A stretch of 64,000 nucleotides of DNA from JACESI01 sp964553335 (GTDB lineage: Bacteria; Pseudomonadota; Alphaproteobacteria; Rhizobiales; JACESI01): contig CAZKKW010000001.1 in assembly GCA_964553335.1 (NCBI GenBank), forward strand, positions 5,414 to 69,413, read 5' to 3'. The translations under genes were made by a program, and so were the position numbers. Of this stretch, positions 17,314 to 26,500 are shown piece by piece (positions within the stretch are counted from its first letter, which is position 1; each line of letters opens with the position of its first letter). The notes beneath the pieces are model-generated. The model worked only from the letters and a program-made list of their open reading frames with translations. It had not been told where the DNA came from and did not search any database.

Positions 17314-19455
17314 ATGGAAATGACTTTATATCTCGTCATGGCTGGCGGATTGTTGTCTTTGGTCTATGGGATCTGGGCAACAAAATCTGTGATGGCCGCG
17401 AGTGCGGGTAATGAACGGATGCAAGAAATAGCAGGCGCTATTCAAGAAGGCGCGACCGCTTATCTTTCACGTCAGTATATGACCATTGGTATCGTTGGCG
17501 TTGTCGTCCTCGTTATCGCTTGGGCATTGCTTGGTCCAATCGCGGCGATCGGCTTTGCCATCGGTGCGATCTTGTCAGGTGTTGCTGGCTTTATCGGTAT
17601 GCTGGTTTCTGTTCGTGCAAACGTACGTACAGCACAAGCTGCTTCACAAAGCCTTGGTGCAGGACTGGAAATTGCATTTAAGTCTGGTGCCGTCACAGGC
17701 ATGCTCGTTGCTGGCCTCGCTCTTTTGGGTGTGACAGTTTACTACTGGGTATTGACCGACATCATGGGGCATGAAAACACAAGCCGCGCAGTTATTGATG
17801 GTCTTGTGGCTCTTGGGTTTGGTGCATCACTAATTTCCATCTTCGCCCGTCTTGGCGGCGGTATCTTTACAAAAGGTGCTGACGTTGGTGGTGACTTGGT
17901 TGGTAAGGTTGAAGCTGGTATCCCGGAGGATGATCCACGCAACCCTGCAACAATCGCGGATAACGTTGGCGACAACGTTGGTGACTGTGCTGGTATGGCG
18001 GCTGACTTGTTTGAAACATATGCTGTGACAGTTGTTGCAACAATGGTTCTGGCGTCAATCTTCTTTGCTGGCGACAATGCAACTCTTCTTATGGCCTTGC
18101 CACTCGTCATCGGCGGTGTGTGTGTGATTACATCAATCATCGGCACATTCTTCGTGAAGCTTGGTTCAAACAACTCAATCATGGGTGCTTTGTATAAAGG
18201 CTTTATCGCTTGCGCTGTCTTATCAGCCGTTGCACTTGCCATCGTCATGTATGGTTGGATCGGTGGAGACACAGAGTTTACAACATCAACAGGAACGACC
18301 TTCACAGGTTCTGATCTGTTCTTGTGTATGCTTGCTGGTCTTATCACCACAGGTCTCATCATCTGGGTGACTGAGTACTACACTGGCGTTGAATACCGCC
18401 CTGTACGCTCAATCTCACAAGCATCAGTAACTGGCCACGGTACAAACGTGATCCAAGGTCTTGCGGTTTCTCTTGAAGCTTGTGCATTGCCTGCGATCAT
18501 CATTATCGTTGGTATTTTGGTGACTTACTCACTTGCTGGTTTGTTCGGTATCGCGATCACTGTGACTGCAATGTTGGCTTTGGCTGGCTTCGTGGTAGCA
18601 CTTGATGCGTTTGGTCCTGTAACAGATAACGCTGGTGGTATTGCTGAGATGGCTGAGCTTCCAAGTGAAGTTCGTTCAACAACAGATGCACTTGATGCGG
18701 TTGGTAACACAACCAAAGCGGTGACAAAGGGTTACGCGATTGGTTCTGCTGGTCTTGGCGCTCTTGTTCTTTTTGCAGCTTACACAGAAGACTTGAAGTT
18801 CTTCTCTCAAAGTGCAGCAGAAGGCTCTGTGTTCCACGGCATCAATGCTGACACACTGTTCAACCTGTCAAACCCATATGTGGTTGCTGGTCTTCTCTTC
18901 GGTGGTCTTTTGCCATACCTCTTCGGTGGTATGTCGATGACAGCTGTTGGTCGTGCTGGTGGTGCGGTTGTTGAAGAAGTTCGTCGTCAGTTTAAAGCAG
19001 ACCCAGGCATTATGAAGGGTACTTCTAAGCCTGATTATGCCCGTGCTGTTGATATGCTGACAAAGGCTGCGATCAAAGAAATGATCATTCCAAGCCTGCT
19101 GCCAGTGCTCTCACCGGTCTTCGTGTTCTTCGTTGTGAAGGCGATCTCTGGCCCTGCTGATGCGTTTGCGGCTCTTGGCGCAATGCTTCTTGGTGTGATC
19201 GTGACAGGCTTCTACGTTGCTGTTTCCATGACTGCCGGTGGTGGTGCATGGGATAACGCTAAGAAATCTTTTGAAGACGGGTTCGTCGATAAAGATGGCG
19301 TGAGCCATGAAAAAGGTGGCGAAGCACACAAAGCATCTGTCACGGGTGACACTGTTGGCGATCCGTACAAAGATACGGCTGGTCCTGCGGTTAATCCAAT
19401 GATCAAGATCACAAACATTGTAGCCCTTCTTCTTCTTGCGGTGCTTGCACACTAA
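17314..19455 (+). CDS. hppA: K+-insensitive proton-pumping pyrophosphatase
   Basis: HppA couples hydrolysis of pyrophosphate to proton export across the inner membrane. The 713-residue protein has about 16 membrane segments. The pyrophosphate site is seen in GGGIFTKGADVGGDLVGKVE, EDDPRNPATIADNVGDNVGD and, near the end, DTVGDPYKDTAGPAVNPMIK. The potassium-dependence position reads GNTTKA with Lys rather than Ala, the K+-independent type. The frame is open to a TTG at 17296, but GGAGG at 17298-17302 upstream makes ATG 17314 the likely start. Codon use here is smoother than in neighbours, suggesting high expression. A terminator follows. Confidence 0.97.
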   Translation: MEMTLYLVMAGGLLSLVYGIWATKSVMAASAGNERMQEIAGAIQEGATAYLSRQYMTIGIVGVVVLVIAWALLGPIAAIGFAIGAILSGVAGFIGMLVSVRANVRTAQAASQSLGAGLEIAFKSGAVTGMLVAGLALLGVTVYYWVLTDIMGHENTSRAVIDGLVALGFGASLISIFARLGGGIFTKGADVGGDLVGKVEAGIPEDDPRNPATIADNVGDNVGDCAGMAADLFETYAVTVVATMVLASIFFAGDNATLLMALPLVIGGVCVITSIIGTFFVKLGSNNSIMGALYKGFIACAVLSAVALAIVMYGWIGGDTEFTTSTGTTFTGSDLFLCMLAGLITTGLIIWVTEYYTGVEYRPVRSISQASVTGHGTNVIQGLAVSLEACALPAIIIIVGILVTYSLAGLFGIAITVTAMLALAGFVVALDAFGPVTDNAGGIAEMAELPSEVRSTTDALDAVGNTTKAVTKGYAIGSAGLGALVLFAAYTEDLKFFSQSAAEGSVFHGINADTLFNLSNPYVVAGLLFGGLLPYLFGGMSMTAVGRAGGAVVEEVRRQFKADPGIMKGTSKPDYARAVDMLTKAAIKEMIIPSLLPVLSPVFVFFVVKAISGPADAFAALGAMLLGVIVTGFYVAVSMTAGGGAWDNAKKSFEDGFVDKDGVSHEKGGEAHKASVTGDTVGDPYKDTAGPAVNPMIKITNIVALLLLAVLAH

Positions 19456-19479
19456 GAATTAGAAAGACTGCTAAGATTT

Positions 19480-19508
19480 AGGCCCTGCGCATTGCGTGGG
19501 GCCTTTTC
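19480..19508 (+). terminator. Rho-independent terminator after hppA
   Basis: AGGCCCTGCGC and GCGTGGGGCCT form a GC-rich stem with an ATT loop and one mismatch region, followed by TTTTCGTTTT. It lies 25 bp after the hppA stop and separates it from the thiolase gene. Confidence 0.88.
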
Positions 19509-19629
19509 GTTTTGATAGAGCACTCTCGATTTCTCTATTCGCAAAATGAATTTGCGGCTGCCTGCATTGTGTGCGGTCGATGAGCAAGGCATATTGTCAT
19601 CAATGAATTGACGCGAGAGGAGCACTGCA

Positions 19630-20793
19630 ATGGCTGTTATTACAGGTTGGGCCCACACAAAATTTGGCAAGCTTGAAGAAAGAACCGTTCAAGATTTGAT
19701 CGCGGAAGTGGCGATCGACGCCCTGAAACACGCTGAGGTGGAGCCAAAGGACATTGATGCGATCTATGTCGGCAATTTTAACGGCGGCTTCAACGAGCAA
19801 GACTTCGCAGCCTCCCTTGTGTCGCTTGCAGATGACGCTTTACGTTATACTCCGTCAACGCGAGTAGAAAATGCCTGTGCTACGGGTTCTGCTGCCATCC
19901 ACCAAGCCATCAATGCAATTGATGCCAATAAGGCTGGAACAGTTTTAGTGGTCGGCGTTGAAAAGATGACGGAAGTCAGCACGCGTGAAGCAGGCGATCT
20001 TTTGCTTCGTTGCTCTTACCACCAAGAAGAAGCGGGCATCGACGGCGGGTTTGCCGGCGTGTTCGGTCAACTCGCCCAATCTTATTTCCAAAAATATGGC
20101 GATCAATCTGAGGCGCTTGCAAAGATTGCAGCCAAGAACCATGCAAACGGTATGCACAATCCTTATGCGCAAATGCAGCGGGATTTCGGTTTTGATTTTT
20201 GCAACACCGTTTCAGAGAAAAACCCGATTGTTGCCGGTCCATTGCGCCGCACAGATTGTTCCCTCATCACAGATGGCGCCGCCGCTATGGTGTTGACGAA
20301 CATGGACCGTGCATGGTCTGCACCAAGAGCCATTGGTTTCCGTGCCGCGACACAGGTGAATGACTATCTGCCGCTCTCACGCCGTGACAAGACAGAGCTT
20401 GCCGGCGCCTCTAACGCTTGGAACAAGGCACTTGGTGATTCAGGTCTAACGCTTGATGATTTGTCGCTCGTTGAAACCCATGATTGCTTCACCATTGCAG
20501 AACTGATGGAATATGAAGCCATGGGCCTTGTTGAAAAAGGGCAGGGGCACCGCGCGATTGATGAGGGTATTGTTGCAAAAGACGGCAAGCTTCCAGTTAA
20601 CGTGTCTGGCGGTCTGAAATCCAAAGGTCACCCAATCGGTGCGACGGGTGTTTCCATGCATGCGATTTCCTGTATGCAGCTCATGGGTGAGGCAGGTGAC
20701 ATGCAAATTGATAACGCTAAACTTGCAGGCATCTTCAATATGGGCGGCTCGTCTGTTGCAAATTATGTGAGCATCCTAGAGCGGTTACGCTAG
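19630..20793 (+). CDS. Thiolase-family protein (SCP2-like acetyl-CoA acetyltransferase)
   Basis: The 387-residue protein has the thiolase fold. The nucleophile is Cys83 in VENACATGSAAI, and the catalytic His lies in SKGHPIGATGVSMH. HDCFTIAEL in the second half is the HDxF motif of the SCP2-thiolase-like subfamily, which replaces the CxGGG motif of classical biosynthetic thiolases; here the C-terminal glycine loop reads FNMGGSSVAN without cysteine. It probably cleaves or forms a beta-ketoacyl-CoA, but the substrate is unknown. GAGAGGAG lies upstream of the ATG. The stop codon sits inside a 25-bp tandem repeat (see 20779-20853). Confidence 0.88.
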   Translation: MAVITGWAHTKFGKLEERTVQDLIAEVAIDALKHAEVEPKDIDAIYVGNFNGGFNEQDFAASLVSLADDALRYTPSTRVENACATGSAAIHQAINAIDANKAGTVLVVGVEKMTEVSTREAGDLLLRCSYHQEEAGIDGGFAGVFGQLAQSYFQKYGDQSEALAKIAAKNHANGMHNPYAQMQRDFGFDFCNTVSEKNPIVAGPLRRTDCSLITDGAAAMVLTNMDRAWSAPRAIGFRAATQVNDYLPLSRRDKTELAGASNAWNKALGDSGLTLDDLSLVETHDCFTIAELMEYEAMGLVEKGQGHRAIDEGIVAKDGKLPVNVSGGLKSKGHPIGATGVSMHAISCMQLMGEAGDMQIDNAKLAGIFNMGGSSVANYVSILERLR

Positions 20794-20853
20794 ATCATTA
20801 GTTGAGCGGTTACGCTAGAGCGTTACTTGAGCTGCTACGCCAAGCCGTTATTT
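20779..20853. repeat. Three 25-bp tandem copies across two convergent gene ends
   Basis: Three direct copies of a 25-bp unit start at 20779, 20804 and 20829. The first two begin GAGCGGTTACGCTAGA and differ in the last nine bases; the third (GAGCTGCTACGCCAAG) is more diverged. Copy 1 contains the thiolase stop codon and copy 3 contains the stop codon of the opposing flavin-binding protein gene. The repeats look like a duplication of the thiolase 3' end. Confidence 0.9.
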
Positions 20854-21465
20854 GACGAATGAGCGCAGCTCTGCGTTTTCTTCTTCAAGCTCCTTAACCC
20901 GCATGGTGAGTTGCGTAATTGCTTGTTTCACGTCCCGAATGTCAACTTTATGGGGAATGTGCTGCGGGCAATTAAGATCCCATGCACTCAAGGTGAAGAT
21001 AAACACGCGCTCGACTTTTGCCAGATATTTGGGATGGGTGAGTTTTTCGACTAATTCCGGCGTTGCCTCGCTCACCTCAATATTGCCCCATAGCTTTACG
21101 CGCTGCTTATTGGCATAATCCATAATGAAAATATGGGCTTTGGTGTTCGTTGAAAGGTTGCCAAGGGAGACATATTGCTGATTGCCTGAGAAGTCCGCAA
21201 AGGCCAGGCGCTTCTCATCCAGTGGCACGAGGAAACCTCTAGGCCCACCGCGATGTTGAATATAGGGATGGCCATCACTTCCAACGGTTGCGAGGTAAAA
21301 ACTGTCTGCTTCAGCGAGGCGAACCTGCAAATCTTGGGTGACATAATCTAACCAATCACGTTCTTCCATCGCTGATTGATAAAACGCACGAGAATTGTTT
21401 TCCTCCTGCGCAGCTTTTACTTCAGGGGTAAAGGCGATGTCGGAAATAAGAGGCTCATTAGTCAT
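20848..21465 (-). CDS. Pyridoxamine 5'-phosphate oxidase-related flavin-binding protein
   Basis: The 205-residue protein has the split-barrel FMN-binding fold (COG3576-type). Landmarks are EADSFYLATVGSDGHPYIQHRGG (beta strands around residue 50-72), KRLAFADFSGNQQYVSLGNL, and KAHIFIMDYANKQRVKLWGN. A coiled-coil tail (TQLTMRVKELEEENAELRSF) ends the protein. Such proteins bind FMN or a related cofactor and reduce unknown substrates. It converges with the thiolase gene; their ends are separated only by the tandem repeat. A terminator for the next leftward unit lies upstream at 21547-21576. Confidence 0.85.
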   Translation of the reverse strand: MTNEPLISDIAFTPEVKAAQEENNSRAFYQSAMEERDWLDYVTQDLQVRLAEADSFYLATVGSDGHPYIQHRGGPRGFLVPLDEKRLAFADFSGNQQYVSLGNLSTNTKAHIFIMDYANKQRVKLWGNIEVSEATPELVEKLTHPKYLAKVERVFIFTLSAWDLNCPQHIPHKVDIRDVKQAITQLTMRVKELEEENAELRSFVK

Positions 21466-21546
21466 GGCTGGAAATCTCAGTTTAGCTGTTCAATTTAAGC
21501 TGGTTGATATGGGTGCGAATTTCAACACAATGATTGGTGTTCAACA

Positions 21547-21576
21547 CAAAAAAACCCGGCTTTTTCAAGCCGGGTT
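21547..21576 (-). terminator. Rho-independent terminator of the paired L,D-transpeptidase genes
   Basis: On the minus strand AACCCGGCTT and AAGCCGGGTT form a 10-bp stem, followed by eight T residues. It lies 23 bp after the stop of the L,D-transpeptidase gene at 21600. Confidence 0.93.
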
Positions 21577-21599
21577 AAAGTGTCGATAGCGTGCCAAAA

Positions 21600-22283
21600 T
21601 TATGCAGGCAAAACCACAATTGGTGAATTGCGTTTTACATTCTCAAAAAGATGGATCACATCTTGATTGACAAGGCGCACACAGCCACTTGAAACGGCTT
21701 TGCCGATTGTTTCTGGGTTTGGTGTGCCATGTAGGCGGTAAAGCGTGTCGACCTTGCCTTCAAAAATATAGAGCGCACGTGAACCCAGTGGGTTCTTTAG
21801 GCCTGGAGGCATGCCGCCATTTTTATAGCTATATTTTTCAAGTTCTGGCTCACGCGCAATCATTTCTGCAGGCGGTGTCCAAGTTGGCCATTTGCGGCTC
21901 CATGCAACACGTGCACGGCCTGACCATTCAAACCCAGCACGACCAAGACCAACGCCGTAGCGCATAGCCTTTCCATTCGGCCGCACATGATAAAGGTAGA
22001 AGTTCTTTGAATCGACGACCAAAGTACCAACCTTTTCCTTCGTCTTGTAGTTTACAAGACGACGGCGGAATTTTGACGGTAGCTTTTCAGCACTGATGGC
22101 TGGAATAGGAAACAGCTCATCTGGGCGCGCTGAATAATTCAGTGCAAATGAGCTTGCTTCCTTTGTTTTCAACGCTTTTGCTGCGGATTGCTGCTCTAAC
22201 GTTTGGCAGCCAGCTGCGGTTAGACCAAGAAGGCTGACTGAACCAGTAACAAAGTTCCGTCTTGTAAGTAGGGTCTTAGACAT
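21600..22283 (-). CDS. L,D-transpeptidase (YkuD), Tat lipoprotein-like signal
   Basis: The 227-residue protein has a YkuD catalytic domain (about residues 80-227) with VDSKNFYLYHVRPNGKAMRYGVG, LHGTPNPETIGKAVSSGC and catalytic Cys201 in SSGCVRLVN. The N-terminus combines a twin-arginine motif (LTRRNFVTG) with a lipobox-like LTAAGC, so it may be a Tat-exported lipoprotein anchored by Cys26. It would form 3-3 crosslinks or attach proteins to peptidoglycan. It is 32 bp downstream of a paralogue (22316-22894) and shares the terminator at 21547-21576. Confidence 0.92.
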   Translation of the reverse strand: MSKTLLTRRNFVTGSVSLLGLTAAGCQTLEQQSAAKALKTKEASSFALNYSARPDELFPIPAISAEKLPSKFRRRLVNYKTKEKVGTLVVDSKNFYLYHVRPNGKAMRYGVGLGRAGFEWSGRARVAWSRKWPTWTPPAEMIAREPELEKYSYKNGGMPPGLKNPLGSRALYIFEGKVDTLYRLHGTPNPETIGKAVSSGCVRLVNQDVIHLFENVKRNSPIVVLPA

Positions 22284-22315
22284 GTTGACGTGTATCTTTT
22301 CTTATTTTTGAGCAG

Positions 22316-22894
22316 TTAAAGGACAACAACACGGGCACCTATCGGCACACGATTGTAAAGGTCGATAACATGATCATTGATCATGCGAATGCAACCATTG
22401 GAAACAGAACGACCGATTGATGACGGCTGTGTTGTTCCGTGAATGCGGTAAAGTGTGTCGCGGCCACCACGATAGAGATAAAGGGCGCGTGCACCCAGTG
22501 GGTTGTTTGGACCACCGGCAACACCTTTTGCAAAACGAGCATATTTATGCGGTTCGCGACGGATCATATTGCGGGTTGGGGTCCAACGTGGCCATTTTGC
22601 TTTGCGAGCAATGGTAGCACCACCACGAAACGCGCGGCCTGCTCTGCCTACACCAACGCCATAACGTCTTGCTTTGCCACCTCTTTCAATAAGATACAGA
22701 AAATGGTTATGCGGATCGACCACAATAGTACCAGGCTTATAGCCGCGCTTGAACGAGACCCGTTGTGGAACGTGTGCAGGGTTGATTTTGAATTTTCTGC
22801 GAGATTTGTTGGTGTGATGTGCGTCAGCAGTCGTTGCCGGTGCGACAGCAAGAGCAGCTAAACCGCCTAAAAGTAGGTTTCTTCTCGTGAACAT
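22316..22894 (-). CDS. L,D-transpeptidase (YkuD), Tat-exported
   Basis: The 192-residue protein is little more than a Tat signal (FTRRNLLLGGLAALAVA, cleavage near ADAHH) and a YkuD domain. The active site is IHGTTQPSSIGRSVSNGC with Cys168 in SNGCIRMIND. It resembles the next gene throughout the catalytic domain (VGVGRAG, ARKAKWPRWTPT, GGPNNPLGARALYLY), so the two arose by duplication. It is the first gene of the two-gene unit and lacks the lipobox of its partner. Confidence 0.92.
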   Translation of the reverse strand: MFTRRNLLLGGLAALAVAPATTADAHHTNKSRRKFKINPAHVPQRVSFKRGYKPGTIVVDPHNHFLYLIERGGKARRYGVGVGRAGRAFRGGATIARKAKWPRWTPTRNMIRREPHKYARFAKGVAGGPNNPLGARALYLYRGGRDTLYRIHGTTQPSSIGRSVSNGCIRMINDHVIDLYNRVPIGARVVVL

Positions 22895-22965
22895 TTATAT
22901 TCTCCAAAACGTCTAATTTTTCACGCGACATATGCGTGGTTACTCAATACGAAAAAATCTATCGA

Positions 22966-23298
22966 CTAAGCGTTTGGTGGACGCAGTCGAACGACGTTTT
23001 GGAAGGAGAATTCTTCCACTACCAAAAATGTGGCGTGGATATCACTTGGCGATATCACACCAGTAGAAACATCAGTAAAAAACAATTTGCAGTCACCGCC
23101 ATTACAGGTGGTAATTGTGTTTTCTGCTTGGTTTTCTGTGCAACACGCTTCTGCGTTTGCTGTCGTTGTATGGTGATCCATTGTTTCAGATACAATTGAA
23201 TGATCGATAGGCATTGCAGGCGAAGCCTCCGCATAACCTACGAACCCTTGCGCGAACACGCTAATAATCACCAATAATGTTAGAACCACTGATCTCAT
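22966..23298 (-). CDS. Small exported Cys-containing hypothetical protein
   Basis: The 110-residue product begins with a clear signal peptide (MRSVVLTLLVIISVFAQGF, cleavage after the YAEA-S region). The mature part is short and has His-His (MDHHTT) and four cysteines: CCTENQ, TTCNGG and GDCKLF. It ends with VVRLRPPNA. The shape, a small periplasmic His/Cys protein with a terminal RPP motif, resembles hypothetical metal-stress proteins, but I do not recognise the family. The gene lies 71 bp upstream of the paired L,D-transpeptidase genes on the same strand and could be cotranscribed with them. Confidence 0.68.
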   Translation of the reverse strand: MRSVVLTLLVIISVFAQGFVGYAEASPAMPIDHSIVSETMDHHTTTANAEACCTENQAENTITTCNGGDCKLFFTDVSTGVISPSDIHATFLVVEEFSFQNVVRLRPPNA

Positions 23299-23502
23299 GA
23301 GAGCAAGCTAATCGGAGTCTTTGTTTTTTGCTATCGCCTAAACTTCACAGTCATGTGTTTTTTGCTGTTATCACGGAGGCAATGTTGTTGTATTTCAATG
23401 GGTTAGCCATGTTTACCAATATGTGGGTTTTTAAATTTAGGGTCAGGTGATGTTTTTTTGCAACAAAAACGTGAGCAAAAACAAAGACTTTTAGGAATAA
23501 AA

Positions 23503-23528
23503 TAAAAACGGCGCCACATGGGCGCCGT
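23503..23528 (-). terminator. Rho-independent terminator after nrdJ
   Basis: On the minus strand ACGGCGCC and GGCGCCGT form a perfect 8-bp stem with a 5-nt loop, then TTTTTATTTTATT. It lies about 30 bp past the nrdJ stop. Confidence 0.93.
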
Positions 23529-23558
23529 CTAATTTTAGTTTATTGCGGGGGGGTAAGC

Positions 23559-26500
23559 TTAGCTGCAACCGCTGGTTGATCCGCATGTGTCGCACTTTAA
23601 GCATGTCCCGTTGCGCACCATTGTAAAGTTGGCGCATTCTGAACAAGCTTCGCCCTCATAACCTTTCATCCGTGCTTGTGCACGTTGTTCAGCAGTATCA
23701 AGGGGCTTAGGCATTGGTTCTGTTGCTTCATAGGCATCTTGAGCAGGGGATGCGAAGCCGGAATTTACTTCCACTTCATAGTCCCGCTTAAAGGCAGTCG
23801 CCGCACCACTTGCGGTTGCTGCACCAATTGCCGCCGTCGCACCAATGGCTGTAACAGTTGCAGAAGGGCCATCTCCACCGGCAGAGCCTACTGGTTCATT
23901 GGTGAGAAGTTTTAGGTTTTGACCGCGAACCAATCCACGGGAGACCACATGCCCAGCGCCCCCATCATCTGGTTTGTTTTTACCAAGTGATGTGTTGCCG
24001 AAGTCTGATGTGTCCACATGAGCAAGATCGTGGCGCTCAAGATAGGAAACAGCCAATTCGCGGAAGATGTAATCAAGAATAGACGTCGCATTCTTGATCG
24101 CCTCATTGCCCTGCACCATGCCTGCCGGTTCAAAGCGGGTGAAGGTGAAGGCTTCCACGTACTCTTCAAGTGGCACGCCATATTGAAGACCGAGCGAGAC
24201 GGCGATTGCGAAGTTATTCATCATCGCACGGAAAGCAGCGCCTTCTTTGTGCATATCGATGAAGATTTCACCCAGACGTCCATCCTCGTATTCGCCCGTT
24301 GTGACATAAACCTTGTGACCACCAACACGCGCTTTTTGCGTATAGCCCTTGCGGCGATCTGGCATTTTCTCACGTTCGCGAATTTGACGTTCCACGATAC
24401 GCTCGACGATTTTCTCTGTCACTTTCTCAATTTGCGCTGTCTGTGGCATTGCTGCCAATTCTTCGACTGCATCTAATGCCTCATCTTCATCCATATCCTC
24501 GTCTTCAAGAAGGGATGCATTGAGAGGTTGAGATAGTTTCGAGCCATCACGATAAAGCGCGTTTGCTTTCAAGGCTTTCTGCCATGAGCGCATATAAGCG
24601 TCTTTACAATCTTCAACCGTTGCAACATTTGGCATGTTGATGGTTTTCGAGATCGCGCCAGAGATGAACGGCTGAGATGCGGCCATCATGTCGATGTGGC
24701 TGTTTACAGACAAGAAGCGCTTGCCGATGCGTCCGCATGGGTTTGCACAATCAAAGACAGGGTAGTGCTCTTCCTTGAGGAATGGTGCACCTTCCAATGT
24801 CATTGTACCGCAAACATGAGAGTTGGCCGCTTCAATGTCTGCTTTTGAGAAGCCAAGGTGTGCCAACAGATTGAAGTTGAAGTCGTTCAACTGCTCATCG
24901 CTGATGTTGAGGGTCTCTTTGCAGAAGTCTTCGCCAAGCGTCCATTTGTTGAAAACGAACTTAATGTCGAAGGCTGAACCGAGACCAGCTTCCACTGCTG
25001 CAATCTTCTCGTCATCAAAACCTTTATTCTTTAATGTCGAGTGATTAATTGCTGGTGCTTGTGCAAGTGATGCATGACCAACAGCATAAGCTTCAATTTC
25101 AGCAATCTCACTCTCGCCATAACCAAGGGTACGAAGGGCCTCTGGCACGGCTTGGTTGATGATTTTGAAGTAACCACCACCGGCAAGTTTCTTGAATTTT
25201 ACAAGCGCGAAGTCTGGCTCGATGCCTGTGGTATCACAGTCCATAACAAGGCCAATTGTGCCTGTTGGCGCAATCACAGTTGACTGCGCATTACGGTACC
25301 CGTGCTTTTCACCCAATTCAACGGCAGCATCCCATGCAGCACGTGCCCGTTCGATGAGCTTTGGCTCTGGGCAGTCTTTTGCAATAAGAGCAACCGGATC
25401 AACGCTTAGGTCTTCATAACCTGATGTCTCACCATAGGCCGCACGACGGTGATTGCGCATAACACGCAACATGTGTTTGCGGTTTGGCTTATAGCCTGGG
25501 AATGGACCTTGTTCTTTCGCCATTTCAGCCGACGTTGCATAACAAACACCAGTCATGATCGCTGAGATTGCGCCACAAATCGCACGCCCTTTATCTGAAT
25601 CGTAAGGAATGCCAGATGTCATCAGCAAACCACCGATGTTGGCAAAGCCAAGACCTGTCGTGCGGTACTTATAAGAGAGCTGGGCAATTTCCTTAGATGG
25701 GAACTGAGCCATGAGAACTGAAATCTCAAGCACAATCATCCAAAGGCGAACGCCGTGCTCAAAGTCTTCCACTTGGAAAGAACCGTCTTCTGCTTTGAAC
25801 TGAAGCAAGTTCAATGAGGCCAAGTTACAAGCCGTGTCATCCAAGAACATATATTCTGAACAAGGGTTTGACGCTCTGATTTCACCAGAGGCTGGGCAGG
25901 TGTGCCAGTCATTGATTGTCGTGTGGTATTGGATGCCCGGGTCAGCAGAGGCCCAAGCCGCATGGCCAACTTGTTCCCAAAGGTCGCGGGCTTCTAGTGT
26001 TTTAACAACATTGCCAGAAATGCGGCCTGTCAAATCCCATGTGCTGTCTTCTTCAACGGCGCGAAGGAAGTCATCGGTTACGCGAACAGAGTTGTTTGAG
26101 TTTTGGCCTGCAACGGTCAGGTAAGCTTCTGAATCCCAATCTGTGTCGTAGACTGGGAATTCGATGTCTTTATAGCCTTGCTTGGCGAATTGAATAACGC
26201 GTTGAACATAGTTTTCAGGCACGAGCGCTTTTTTCGCTGCACGCACTTCGCGTTTTAGGGCAGGGTTCTTTTGGACATCAAAGCAATCATCGCCTGAACC
26301 TGAGCAATTTACGCAGGCTTTCATGATCGCTTTAAGGTGCTTGGAAGCAACCTTGGAGCCAGTGACGAGAGCGGCAACTTTTTGCTCTTCTTTCACCTTC
26401 CAGTTGATGTATTCCTCAATATCTGGGTGATCAATGTCGACCACAACCATTTTGGCTGCACGGCGGGTTGTACCGCCAGATTTAATGGCTCCAGCTGCAC

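Noticed and set aside
17742..18362. 206-codon leftward frame inside hppA
   Set aside because: It lies wholly within a highly conserved membrane pump gene; its composition is that of a complementary-strand shadow.
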